Source: Phycisphaerae bacterium (GTDB lineage: Bacteria > Planctomycetota > Phycisphaerae > Sedimentisphaerales > UBA12454). Taken from it: a DNA stretch of 45,153 nt. A program made the position numbers and the translations under genes. Positions 27,385 through 34,992 of this stretch are shown piece after piece. How positions within the stretch are numbered: position 1 is the stretch's first letter; every line of letters starts with the position of its first letter. The notes below the pieces were generated by a model. It had not been told where the DNA came from. It worked only from the letters and a program-made list of their open reading frames with translations, and did not search any database. Location of the stretch: assembly GCA_026386845.1 (NCBI GenBank), contig JAPLMW010000013.1, positions 1 through 45,153 of the forward strand. The letters are read 5' to 3'.

Positions 27385-27412
27385 AAATTTAAAATCTCAA
27401 ATTAAAAATTAT
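27385..27412. repeat. Heptanucleotide-periodic tract
   Basis: Units AAATTTA, AAATCTC, AAATTAA, AAATTAT in 7-base register. Confidence 0.6.
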
Positions 27413-27423
27413 GTAGTTTTTTT

Positions 27424-27546
27424 TCACCTTTGCTTGATAGTTATCAAGTAAAGTTTTTTAACTCAAAACTGAGATTTATCCGCCTCAGGCGGAATTAAAA
27501 ACTAAAAACGCTGCATCTCTCCTCACCTTTGCTTGATAGTTATCAA
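27424..27546. repeat. Direct repeat pair with internal palindrome
   Basis: A 24-bp sequence occurs identically at 27424-27447 and 27523-27546, 99 bp apart. Each copy contains the palindrome TTGATA-GT-TATCAA. Between them is a CCGCCT-C-AGGCGG hairpin (27480-27492). The second copy ends 9 bp before the stop of the minus-strand gene at 27556. Confidence 0.7.
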
Positions 27547-27555
27547 CTATTTTTC

Positions 27556-27984
27556 TTATGGCGCCGCTTTGTTCGGTTCTGTCTTTCCCTCTTGAAGGTT
27601 TCTAATCTCGCAGGATGTTAATGGCCGGGGAGGAAGTTTCTTCAATATTGGCCGAATTTCAGCAGGCACTTCTATGCCAAATCTTTCATAGTATCGCTGG
27701 ACATACCAAAACGAACCCAGACGGGCATTGCTGTCGCCCCACAGAGAATCAGCAGCCGCGACACACTGTCGAAGACTGCTTTCAATGTTCTTAACAAGTT
27801 CTTCTTCATGTCCGGCTCGAATCATATAAGCAACATTGGTCGTTTCAAGGATTTGGAAGTAGTACTGGTCTCGAAACATTATGGCGTATCGCCACGCAAT
27901 CAGACCGCCGAATAAAATGCCGCCGGCCAAAAATCCCAACGCAAAAAATCCCAGAGTTTTTAGTCTTTCTTTTCGACTTGTCAT
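27556..27984 (-). CDS. Hypothetical protein with one membrane helix
   Basis: About 142 residues from the Met at 27984, which has a strong GGGAGGAATAAT leader; an ATG seven codons earlier lacks one. A basic N-terminus is followed by a Gly-rich membrane helix (about 10-31), then a soluble helical domain and a Pro-rich C-terminus. No family recognised. It lies downstream of hflX on the same strand, about 100 bp away, across heptad tracts. Confidence 0.65.
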   Translation of the reverse strand: MTSRKERLKTLGFFALGFLAGGILFGGLIAWRYAIMFRDQYYFQILETTNVAYMIRAGHEEELVKNIESSLRQCVAAADSLWGDSNARLGSFWYVQRYYERFGIEVPAEIRPILKKLPPRPLTSCEIRNLQEGKTEPNKAAP

Positions 27985-28066
27985 ATTATTCCTCCCGCAC
28001 AACATTAATTTACCACATTTTTCACTTTTAACTTTTCACTTCTCCTCCGCCCCCGGCGGTTCCACA

Positions 28067-28101
28067 ACTTTTCACTTTTCACTATTCACTGTTCACTTAC
28101 C
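28067..28101. repeat. Heptanucleotide-periodic tract overlapping the hflX 3' end
   Basis: Units ACTTTTC, ACTTTTC, ACTATTC, ACTGTTC, ACTTACC in exact 7-base register. A related run (TCACTTT, TAACTTT, TCACTTC) lies just upstream at 28021-28041. The tract runs into the hflX stop codon. Confidence 0.7.
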
Positions 28102-29397
28102 GATTTGTTCTATCTTTTCCGGCTTAAATCTCTCTAATTCCATCAGACGATTTTTGCCGAGTTTTATTTCGACAACGAAAGTATTATCGCCGAACTCCTG
28201 ATTAAGCACTGTCGCGTTTGCCTTGATAAAGTTTTGAATTTTGCCGTCTGCCGCGTTTGCCGTTATTCTCAAAACCACCTGCCCGCCAGAATAAATCTCA
28301 AGCACTTTTTCCTTAAGCAAATCAAGGTTGAACCCTGTTTTTGCGGAAATAGGAATCGCATCGGGATAAATCGTCTGCAGGATTTCGAACTGCCCGGCGT
28401 TTCTCACAATATCGGCCTTATTAAGCAGGATGAGAGTTTTGCTCTTTGAGCATCCGATTTCTTTGAGCACTTTTTTCGCGTCTTCAGCCTGTCTTTCAGC
28501 GTCTTCGCTTGATACATCGACAATATGCAGCAGCAAATCGGCGTTGACCGCTTCTTCGAGCGTCGCCTTGAATGACGCCACAAGCAGATGCGGCAGATTT
28601 CTTACGAATCCGACCGTATCGCTCAGCAGGACTTTCTGCCCGCCCTGGAGCGCCCATTGTTTTGTCCGGGTATCGAGCGTCGCGAATAGTCTGTCCGCCA
28701 CATAAGCATCTGCGCCTGTCAGTGCGTTTAAGAGTGTGCTTTTGCCGGCGTTGGTATATCCGACAAGGCAGATTTGGAACATATCTCTTCTCGTCTCGAT
28801 TTCTCTTATCTTTCTTTTGTCTATCTCGACGAGTTCTTTTTTCAGGTCTGTTATTTTATTGCTGACGAGTCTGCGGTCGATTTCGAGCTGTTTTTCACCT
28901 GTTCCTCTTGTTCCGATAGCGCCGACCGCCCCTGCCGCCGGCCCGCCTGCCGCGCCGGTTAAGGTATCTAAGTGCGACCACATTCTCGTAAGCCGCGGAT
29001 ACGTATATTCGAGTTGTGCGAGTTCGACCTGTAATTGCGCCTGTTTCGTTTGTGCTCTGCTCGCGAAGATATCGAGAATCAGTTCGCTGCGGTCGATGAC
29101 TTTTACCTGTATAATTTCCTCAAGGTTGCGAATCTGTCCCGGCGAAAGGTCGTTATCGAAGATAATGACTTCCGCCCCGGTCTTTACTGCTCTTTCGCGG
29201 ACCATTTCTGCTTTTCCGCTGCCGATATAGGTTGCCGGATGGATATGGATGATTTTCTGCTGAAGTTTATCGACGATTATAGCCCCGGCAGACTCCGCCA
29301 GAGCAGCCAGTTCGGCAAGGTTATCCGCATAAGTATTTTTGGCCAGTGCCCCCACGAGAATGGCTTTTTCACGCTTTACCGCTATATTTTCCCGCAT
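28093..29397 (-). CDS. hflX: Ribosome-associated GTPase HflX
   Basis: About 434 residues. N-terminal HflX domain with IHPATYIGSGKAEMV and DNDLSPGQIRNLEE, then the Gly-rich linker GGTGEKQLEIDRR. The G domain has G1 VGYTNAGKSTLLNALTG, G2 around LFATLDTRTK, G3 DTVGFVRNLPH, G4 NKAD. HflX splits or rescues stalled ribosomes under stress. I start at the ATG at 29397; a TTG three codons earlier is possible. The alanine/glycine run TLTGAAGGPAAGAVGAIG before the linker is longer than in E. coli. Confidence 0.95.
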   Translation of the reverse strand: MRENIAVKREKAILVGALAKNTYADNLAELAALAESAGAIIVDKLQQKIIHIHPATYIGSGKAEMVRERAVKTGAEVIIFDNDLSPGQIRNLEEIIQVKVIDRSELILDIFASRAQTKQAQLQVELAQLEYTYPRLTRMWSHLDTLTGAAGGPAAGAVGAIGTRGTGEKQLEIDRRLVSNKITDLKKELVEIDKRKIREIETRRDMFQICLVGYTNAGKSTLLNALTGADAYVADRLFATLDTRTKQWALQGGQKVLLSDTVGFVRNLPHLLVASFKATLEEAVNADLLLHIVDVSSEDAERQAEDAKKVLKEIGCSKSKTLILLNKADIVRNAGQFEILQTIYPDAIPISAKTGFNLDLLKEKVLEIYSGGQVVLRITANAADGKIQNFIKANATVLNQEFGDNTFVVEIKLGKNRLMELERFKPEKIEQIGK

Positions 29398-29605
29398 TTT
29401 TCCCAAAAAACCTGACTCCTTAAAACCTGCCGTAATTATAGTAAATATGACATTTTAATTCAATACAATCTAATATTTACCCGCCTGTCGGCAGCTAAAA
29501 ATTTTTTAAAAATCGGTCTTGACAATAGGATATGTCATCGATTATAGTTACTCTTTCGTTTTTTAATATTCCTAAACACTTTTTAGTAATTTTGGAGAAA
29601 CACAC

Positions 29606-29770
29606 GTGAGAGATTTTGGTAAAGGCGGTCCCCGGAAAGATTTCGGACCACGTCAGATGTACAAAGCTACCTGCGCAGAGTGCGGACAGGAGTGCGAAGT
29701 GCCATTCCAACCTAAGGAAGGCAGACCAGTATATTGCAAAGGATGCTATACCAAGAAAAGAAACGTCTAA
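29606..29770 (+). CDS. CxxC-x17-CxxC type small zinc-ribbon protein
   Basis: 54 residues from GTG at 29606, with TTGGAG about eight bases upstream. The protein has a Gly/Arg/Lys-rich start (VRDFGKGGPRKDFGPRQM), then CAEC and CKGC separated by 17 residues, with EVPFQPKEGRPVYC between them and a basic C-terminus. This is the small zinc-binding domain found, alone or repeated, in planctomycetes and candidate phyla. It probably binds nucleic acid; the exact role is unknown. Possible hairpin end at 29804-29822. The antisense frame there is not a gene. Confidence 0.8.
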   Translation: MRDFGKGGPRKDFGPRQMYKATCAECGQECEVPFQPKEGRPVYCKGCYTKKRNV

Positions 29771-29803
29771 GTTTCTGATTCCCACACTGTAATCCCTGGT
29801 TTT

Positions 29804-29822
29804 CGATGCAGTTTTTGCATCG
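29804..29822 (+). other. Hairpin downstream of the zinc-ribbon gene
   Basis: CGATGCA and TGCATCG form a perfect 7-bp stem with a GTTTT loop, without a clear T-run. In the rest of 29771-30080 I see a 20-bp imperfect tandem repeat (29909-29948, ACTTTTGCAGAAAGTTACAT twice) and a promoter, but no gene. Confidence 0.5.
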
Positions 29823-30004
29823 CAGTTTCAGATTTCAAGTCCTGAATGTTGGATGCTCTGTAATCAGGGCAGGGTCGAATCGCGAAGATTTTCCACTCTA
29901 CTTTTGCAGAAAGTTACATACTTTTGTAGAAGGTTATGAGTAAACTGCGGATTTATCCCTGCCGGTGATTCTGATGCTGGATAAAGGTGCGGAAATTTAC
30001 CCTC

Positions 30005-30033
30005 TTGTTATATTCACTCTAAAACACTATAAT
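30005..30033 (+). promoter_or_regulatory. Promoter of the EIIA-CBS / transporter operon
   Basis: TTGTTA (30005-30010), a 17-bp spacer and TATAAT (30028-30033), 48 bp before the start codon. Confidence 0.75.
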
Positions 30034-30080
30034 ACTTGGCTTAATTTTTAATTTTAGAGTGATTTGGATTTTGAATCTTA

Positions 30081-31007
30081 ATGGCAAAGAGCGGTAATAA
30101 TAATGTTCGTTTTTCTTCTCTTTTCACGCCGGCCCATATAATCTGTGGGACACAGTTGAGCCAGCGAGACCCGCTTCTGCTGGAGATGCTCAAGCGTCTT
30201 GCAATGGTAAAGGGTATCGGCAGCGTTGACGATGCCTATAAGGCGGTGCTCGAGAGGGAAAATGATATGCCGACGATAGTCGGTCCCGGCATCGCGATGC
30301 CTCATGCGCGCCTGCCTGCGATAAATCAGATTATCGTCGCCGTTGCCACTTCAAAGCAGGGAATCAAATACGCCCCCGACAGGGATCCCATAAAGCTTAT
30401 CATTTTGACGCTTGCGCCGAAAACCGCACCCGGTGCATACCTTCAGGCGATGAGTTCGCTGGCCAAAATCTGTCAGGACCCCGATACAGCCAATATAGTA
30501 GCACAGCTTCCTACTGCCGAGAAAGTCTGGAGTTTCTTCGACCATGGCGGTCTTGTGCTTTCCGACTACCTGCGGGCCTGCGATTTAATGACTCCGGTTA
30601 CGGTCAAGCTTCAGGAACACGACAACCTCAAAGACGCGATTGATTTATTTGTGCGCCACCAGGTTCGGGATGTGCCTGTCGTGGACAAGGACGACGATTT
30701 CATAGGCGTAGTTACAACTCACGAATTGCTGCGGGTCTGCCTGCCGGACTATATCCTCTGGATCGAGGACCTTACCCCCATAATAAACTTCGAGCCTTTC
30801 GCGGAAATTCTGCGAAAGGAAAGTCAAACCTGGCTGACGGAAATAATGACGATGGACTACGCAACCGTCGCGGAAAACGCCCCCGCCGCTCAGGTGGCAA
30901 AGGAACTGGCTCGAAGAAAAGTTGACCACGCTTACGTCCTGCGGGACAAAAAACTTGTCGGCGTTATATCATTGGCTATGTTCCTGAACAAAATTCTGCG
31001 GGAGTAA
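30081..31007 (+). CDS. PTS EIIA type-2 domain fused to a CBS pair
   Basis: 308 residues. The first half (about 15-155) is a fructose/nitrogen-type EIIA domain: VKGIGSVDDAYKAVLEREN, then IVGPGIAMPHARLP, where the His of MPHAR (about 76) is the phosphorylation site. The second half has two CBS motifs: LMTPVTVKLQEHDNLKDAI...VRDVPVVDKDDDFIGVVT and EIMTMDYATVAENAPAAQV...DHAYVLRDKKLVGVIS. No PTS permease is near, so the EIIA is likely regulatory. The transporter gene starts 7 bp downstream, so this is probably its sensor: EIIA for phosphorylation state, CBS for nucleotides. That coupling is inference. Confidence 0.88.
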   Translation: MAKSGNNNVRFSSLFTPAHIICGTQLSQRDPLLLEMLKRLAMVKGIGSVDDAYKAVLERENDMPTIVGPGIAMPHARLPAINQIIVAVATSKQGIKYAPDRDPIKLIILTLAPKTAPGAYLQAMSSLAKICQDPDTANIVAQLPTAEKVWSFFDHGGLVLSDYLRACDLMTPVTVKLQEHDNLKDAIDLFVRHQVRDVPVVDKDDDFIGVVTTHELLRVCLPDYILWIEDLTPIINFEPFAEILRKESQTWLTEIMTMDYATVAENAPAAQVAKELARRKVDHAYVLRDKKLVGVISLAMFLNKILRE

Positions 31008-31013
31008 GAAAAC

Positions 31014-32504
31014 GTGATTTGGGCCGCCACAAAAGAAGAAATAAAACAAACCATCAGCAGAATGCTGATTCTGCTCGCCGTCAGCTTCGCCGTCGGCCTG
31101 CTCACTCACTTTCTAAAACTCAACAACCAGCAGGTAGTCGCCTCCTCTGTTTTCGTTATGATAGTGATGGCGACTCTGCTCTTCTGGAAATTCCGGCTGG
31201 CTATTGCCTTTATCGGCATCGGCGTTCTTATGGGCACAAACGCTCTTGACCTGCCGACATTTGTCAAGGAATGTAAAGTCGATGTAATTTTATTCCTTGT
31301 CGGCATGATGGTAACCGTAGGCGTATTAAGGGAGCTTGGCCTTTTCACCTGGATAATCCAGATCGTTATAAAAACCCCGCGAATGACAGGCCGGATGTTC
31401 ATCATAATTGTTATGCTCTTAAGCGCGATTATGGCCTGCGTCGTTGACGAAGTTACATCCATTGTCTTTACGGCAACGCTTATTTTCCAGGTCTGCGACA
31501 CCGTAAAAATCTCCCCGATTCCGTTTTTAATTATCTCCGTAATCGCCACAAATATCGGCTCCAGCGGCACGATGCTCGGCAATCCCGTCGGTATCGTAAT
31601 CGGCCAGAACGTTACGCCGCCGCTGAGCTTTGTGGATTTCATCATCTGGTCGTTTCCAATTATGCTGATTACTCTGGCAACCTCAATGGCTGTGCTTCTG
31701 TGGTGGTATCGTAAGGAAATCAGTCTGCTCTCGGAAAGGCTCGCGGCAAGACGGCAGATGGGTCTTGGCCTGGGCCCGCTTGTAAACGTCCCTTACAAAA
31801 CGGGTCTGGCGATTCTCGTTGGTATGATATCTTTTATCGGTTTGCATCATTATCTTGAAGTAAAGCTCAATCTCGCTCCAAACACTGTTCTCATTGTCGC
31901 TCCGCTGGTAATCGCAGGCGTTCTAATGGTGCTTCGCCAGGACAGGGCCCGTCATTACATTGAGACCGACGTTGAATGGTGGACGCTTTTGTTTTTTATG
32001 ATGCTCTTTGCCGTTGCCGGTTCGCTGCAGCACACGCACATAACCGAGGAAATCGCAGGCCATTTCCAGAACGTCTTCGGCAATAAGCCTGCCCTGCTTA
32101 TGCCGTTAATTATCCTGATGTCTGCGGCAGGTTCTGCGGTATTGGATAATGTCGTTCTCGTCGCAGCTTTTGTCCCTGTAGTGGACAAGCTGGGGCAAAC
32201 GCCTTTAATCTGGGCTTTACTCCACGGAGCCTGTCTCGGCGGAAATATAACTATGATTGGCTCTACCGCCAATATCGTCGCACTGGGTATGGCTGAGAAA
32301 CGCTATCGCACTTCCATAAAATTCTTCGACTGGCTTAAGATTGGCCTTATCGCAGGCATTATTTCCTGTCTTATGGCCTGGGCTTCCATAGCCGTTCTTT
32401 CTCGTTATATGCCGACTAAGCAGCAGCGGCTCGATGAAATCGAGATGCATATGAAGGCATATTCGGCAACCCACAACATCGCCGAACCGAATAAACAGGA
32501 ATAA
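31014..32504 (+). CDS. SLC13/ArsB/NhaD-type ion transporter
   Basis: 496 residues, starting with GTG after GGGAG. About 12 hydrophobic segments in two repeats. Each repeat has the family signature: TNIGSSGTMLGNPVGIVIG in the first half and GGNITMIGSTANIVALG in the second, the helix-break substrate sites of the IT superfamily (citrate, arsenite and Na+/H+ NhaD members). VVDEVTSIVFTAT and AGSAVLDNVVLVAAFVPV are NhaD-like, so Na+/H+ antiport is the best guess, but dicarboxylate transport cannot be excluded. Operon with the EIIA-CBS gene. Confidence 0.85.
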   Translation: MIWAATKEEIKQTISRMLILLAVSFAVGLLTHFLKLNNQQVVASSVFVMIVMATLLFWKFRLAIAFIGIGVLMGTNALDLPTFVKECKVDVILFLVGMMVTVGVLRELGLFTWIIQIVIKTPRMTGRMFIIIVMLLSAIMACVVDEVTSIVFTATLIFQVCDTVKISPIPFLIISVIATNIGSSGTMLGNPVGIVIGQNVTPPLSFVDFIIWSFPIMLITLATSMAVLLWWYRKEISLLSERLAARRQMGLGLGPLVNVPYKTGLAILVGMISFIGLHHYLEVKLNLAPNTVLIVAPLVIAGVLMVLRQDRARHYIETDVEWWTLLFFMMLFAVAGSLQHTHITEEIAGHFQNVFGNKPALLMPLIILMSAAGSAVLDNVVLVAAFVPVVDKLGQTPLIWALLHGACLGGNITMIGSTANIVALGMAEKRYRTSIKFFDWLKIGLIAGIISCLMAWASIAVLSRYMPTKQQRLDEIEMHMKAYSATHNIAEPNKQE

Positions 32505-32553
32505 GGAGCGTTTCGCGGCAGCCGGATTTCCCGACTTAAATTCCCTCTATTTT

Positions 32554-32661
32554 ACCCCCCACACCTATTTGCATCGTGGCTGGTTAAATAGAAGCGGAGA
32601 AAAGGTGATTTTTGCCGACAAAATTGAAATTCGCTTCTCTATCACAAATAGGTGTGGGGGT
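32554..32661. repeat. Terminal-inverted-repeat element G (MITE-like)
   Basis: CCCCCACACCTATTTG (32556-32571) and its perfect complement (32645-32660) enclose 73 bp. TTTA flanks both ends (32551-32554 and 32661-32664). An inner stem AGAAGCG/CGCTTCT lies inside. It is in the spacer between the transporter and the FHA gene. Confidence 0.8.
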
Positions 32662-32756
32662 TTACCTCGCCAAATCTCCAAAAATATAATAAATTGCATT
32701 TTACATAGACTCGTGGTATTGTTATATTGTTAAATGCTTTGGTTACGTAGGTGGGT

Positions 32757-33671
32757 ATGGGAATATCGATACATTTGATTATAAAACGGAATGACCAGAC
32801 AGCCAGTGAGCTTATGTTTGACAGCACTCCTATCTACATCGGCAGAAAAGTGGGTGTGCAGGTCCTTCTGGCGGATATGGCCGTATCGCGCGAACACGCT
32901 ATCATTGATGTTAGAGAAGGCAAATGGTCTATCGAGGATTTGGACTCTGCAAACAAAACATATCTGAACGGCGCAGCGATTCACAAGGCCGCAATCAAAA
33001 CCGGCGACATCCTCAAAATCGCGGATTTTTCCATAGAAATTGTTTTTGAGGATACCGCTGATAAAAACGATGAGCCCCAAGTCTCCGCAAGCGATGATAC
33101 GGTTTCTATGGAGGCCACTGACACTGAGTCCGCGTCGCTTTCAACCCCTCGAGACGAGGTAATTGTCAGAAAACCGGATGGTGCCCACGCCCCCGCGATG
33201 CGGCTCGCCGCCAGAAGATTAACGGATTTCGCTCAGGCCGCCGAGGCAATCGGAGAGGCAAAAGACCTTGACGAAATGGTGCAGGTTCTGCTTAAAACCT
33301 CATTGCAGCAGTTCACCGCTTTTCGTGTATGGTGCGGCATTAGAAGTCAGAAGACAGGCCCCGTTACTTATCAGGCGGGCAAAAGGCGGGACGGAAAATC
33401 GGTAGAGTTCAAAGACCTGAGATTGAACGATAAAATTACCGAGGCCCTCGAACGCGGTCAGTCGATGGTTTTTCCGCAGGTCGCTGCCAAGCTCGAAGCA
33501 TCAGAAAGAATACGCTCTGCGATGATAGCGAGCATCAAAAGTCCCAAGGGCAGCTTCGGCGTATTATATATTGACAACGCTATGGTTCACGGGCATTACA
33601 GTCTCAGCGACCTTGACTATCTGATGGTTCTTGCGATGCATGTCGCCGCTATCCTGAAGAACTTCCTGTAA
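32757..33671 (+). CDS. FHA-GAF signalling protein
   Basis: About 304 residues; an alternative GTG lies two codons earlier. The FHA domain (about 1-95) has PIYIGRKVGVQVLL, MAVSREHAIIDV with Ser-x-x-His, and NKTYLNGAAI with the conserved Asn, so phosphothreonine binding is likely intact. A variable acidic linker (about 100-145) precedes a GAF domain (about 155-300) ending YSLSDLDYLMVLAMHVAAIL. No output domain follows, so it probably acts by binding partners, for example with a Ser/Thr kinase. Similar FHA-GAF layouts are common upstream of adenylate cyclase or sigma54 domains. Confidence 0.85.
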   Translation: MGISIHLIIKRNDQTASELMFDSTPIYIGRKVGVQVLLADMAVSREHAIIDVREGKWSIEDLDSANKTYLNGAAIHKAAIKTGDILKIADFSIEIVFEDTADKNDEPQVSASDDTVSMEATDTESASLSTPRDEVIVRKPDGAHAPAMRLAARRLTDFAQAAEAIGEAKDLDEMVQVLLKTSLQQFTAFRVWCGIRSQKTGPVTYQAGKRRDGKSVEFKDLRLNDKITEALERGQSMVFPQVAAKLEASERIRSAMIASIKSPKGSFGVLYIDNAMVHGHYSLSDLDYLMVLAMHVAAILKNFL

Positions 33672-33704
33672 CTAACCCGCGTTGTTCTCCAAAATTCAAG
33701 ACGG

Positions 33705-33762
33705 CCCCGATGAAGTAGTTTTAAGAGACTCTATGAAGCAGCATAAAAAACACTTCACGGGG
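33705..33762. terminator. Inverted repeat between convergent genes, probable bidirectional terminator
   Basis: CCCCG(A)TGAAGT(A)GTTTT (33705-33722) pairs with AAAACACTTCACGGGG (33747-33762). It lies between the ends of the FHA-GAF and HNH genes. Confidence 0.5.
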
Positions 33763-33773
33763 TAAACTCCTTA

Positions 33774-34379
33774 TTAGGCAACGGTTTTAATTTGTGGGTC
33801 ATTAGGAAAATTAAGAACCGCAAATTCCTTATGATACAGCATAGCGGCTTCGTCATACGCCCTTGCGGCATCTTCTTCATTATCGAAATATCCTAAATGC
33901 CTGCGTGTTCCATTATAATTTATTTGGACTCTCCATTTTCCTCTGTTTTTTGCAAAATAGACGCCTCTATATCTGGAACTGCCTTTTTGTCTTCGCCTGC
34001 AGTTGCAGGAATTTTGAGAAGGTGTCGCGAACCGCAGATTGCGTCTGGTGTTATCGAGGCCGTCGCCGTTTCTGTGGTCAACGATTTTGCCGGGTGGAGC
34101 GTTCATAATAACTCTGTGCATACGCACAAGATTTTTACCTTCGAGCCGGACGGCATAATAATTATCAGTACTGTTTTCATAAAGCTGCCAATCTTCTTTT
34201 GCCAATTTGTGGTAGTCGTCCGGGTCAACGATAGCATACCTTGCCGCGGCGGGTTTGCCATTGGTAAGTTTTATTCGCCTAAAGGCATATCCGTAATGCT
34301 TTTTTCGGTAGCGCAGCAAAAAATAAACGATGATGCTTTCTATAATTGCCGGCACTTTGATGCGAAGGTTAAGATACAT
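33774..34379 (-). CDS. HNH-AP2 homing-type endonuclease
   Basis: 201 residues. N-terminal region IVDPDDYHKLAKEDWQLY, then the HNH part RVIMNAPPGKIVDHRNGDGLDNTRRNLRFATPSQN (about 108-142) with the His-Asn pair of the NUMOD/HNH_3 family. An AP2/ERF DNA-binding domain follows: SRYRGVYFAKNRGKWRVQI...YFDNEEDAARAYDEAA. This is the architecture of free-standing homing endonucleases of phages and bacteria. Ribosome binding site AAGGGAGC. No intron or intein is visible around it. The next 600 bp hold only repeats and the following gene is AT-rich, which fits an inserted segment. Confidence 0.88.
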   Translation of the reverse strand: MYLNLRIKVPAIIESIIVYFLLRYRKKHYGYAFRRIKLTNGKPAAARYAIVDPDDYHKLAKEDWQLYENSTDNYYAVRLEGKNLVRMHRVIMNAPPGKIVDHRNGDGLDNTRRNLRFATPSQNSCNCRRRQKGSSRYRGVYFAKNRGKWRVQINYNGTRRHLGYFDNEEDAARAYDEAAMLYHKEFAVLNFPNDPQIKTVA

Positions 34380-34401
34380 TTTAGCTCCCTTATGATAAAT
34401 A

Positions 34402-34429
34402 AACTCTAAATCCTAAACCCTAAGCACTA
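34402..34429. repeat. Heptanucleotide-periodic tract
   Basis: Units AACTCTA, AATCCTA, AACCCTA, AGCACTA. Similar 7-nt runs follow at 34492-34542 (TTAGGAT type) and 34551-34586 (TTCACT type). The gap 34380-34992 has no gene I can support beyond these and the structure at 34625. Confidence 0.6.
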
Positions 34430-34624
34430 AACAAATTCAAAATACTAAACCCAAATGTTCAAAACGACACCGTTTGGGTCATTTTTCGATTTTAGGGTAA
34501 TTAGGATTTGTTTAGGATTTAGATATTAGAAATTAGGATTTTTCTCATCTTTCATTTTTCACTATTCACTTTTAGTTTTTCACTTGTTCAAGGCCGCATA
34601 GGACTCTCTATATATAAGGAAGAA

Positions 34625-34748
34625 GTTGCGCGTTTTTGTCGAAATTTCGACAAATTTTCAGAGGGTCGATTTTGTAAATGCTTGTTGGATATGGAGATAA
34701 ATTTTTTTATTTTTTCAAAGCGCGCAACTTTTTTGTTGCGCGTTTTTG
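34625..34748 (+). promoter_or_regulatory. Attenuator-like three-segment structure with terminator
   Basis: Segment 1, GTTGCGCG (34625-34632), segment 2, CGCGCAAC (34721-34728), and segment 3, GTTGCGCG (34735-34742), followed by TTTTT. Segments 2 and 3 form a terminator hairpin with a TTTTTT loop; segments 1 and 2 could instead pair and prevent it. A 20-bp perfect palindrome of TTTGTCGAAA type lies at 34635-34654, directly after segment 1. GTTGCGCGTTTTTG occurs at both ends as a direct repeat. Confidence 0.5.
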
Positions 34749-34831
34749 CTTATCTGGACAAGACATAGCCACTAAGACACCAAGACACGAAACCTTTTTA
34801 TCGCTGATTTTACTGATTTTGCGGATTTTCT

Positions 34832-34866
34832 AACTCAGAACTCAACACTAAGAACTCAAAACTAAT
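34832..34866. repeat. Heptanucleotide-periodic tract
   Basis: Units AACTCAG, AACTCAA, CACTAAG, AACTCAA, AACTAAT in exact 7-base register. Confidence 0.65.
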
Positions 34867-34992
34867 TATTCCCTTCCCCCCATTTTTAGGCTATAATTTG
34901 CCTGTTTCCTCGAGGGGCAACTACGGATTGGTTAATGATGAAAATACGAACTTGGATTAAAGTCTTTTGTTTTTTTTATCGAAAGGTATAAG

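Noticed and set aside
29495-29785. Minus-strand ORF of 96 codons
   Set aside because: It is antisense to the zinc-ribbon gene, which has clear Cys motifs and a Shine-Dalgarno.
30044-30078. Heptad tract directly before the EIIA-CBS start
   Set aside because: Units (ATTTTTA, ATTTTAG, AGTGATT, TGGATTT) are too divergent to call confidently.
34770-34795. ACTAAGACACCAAGACACGAA as a functional site
   Set aside because: It is a short octamer-type tandem common in many genomes; a similar sequence on the other strand occurs near 35723. I see no gene relation.
34678-34833. Small ORF of about 51 codons starting MLVGYGDKFFYFF
   Set aside because: It runs through the terminator hairpin and the ACTAAGAC repeat; residues like ARNFFVAR are simply the translated stem.
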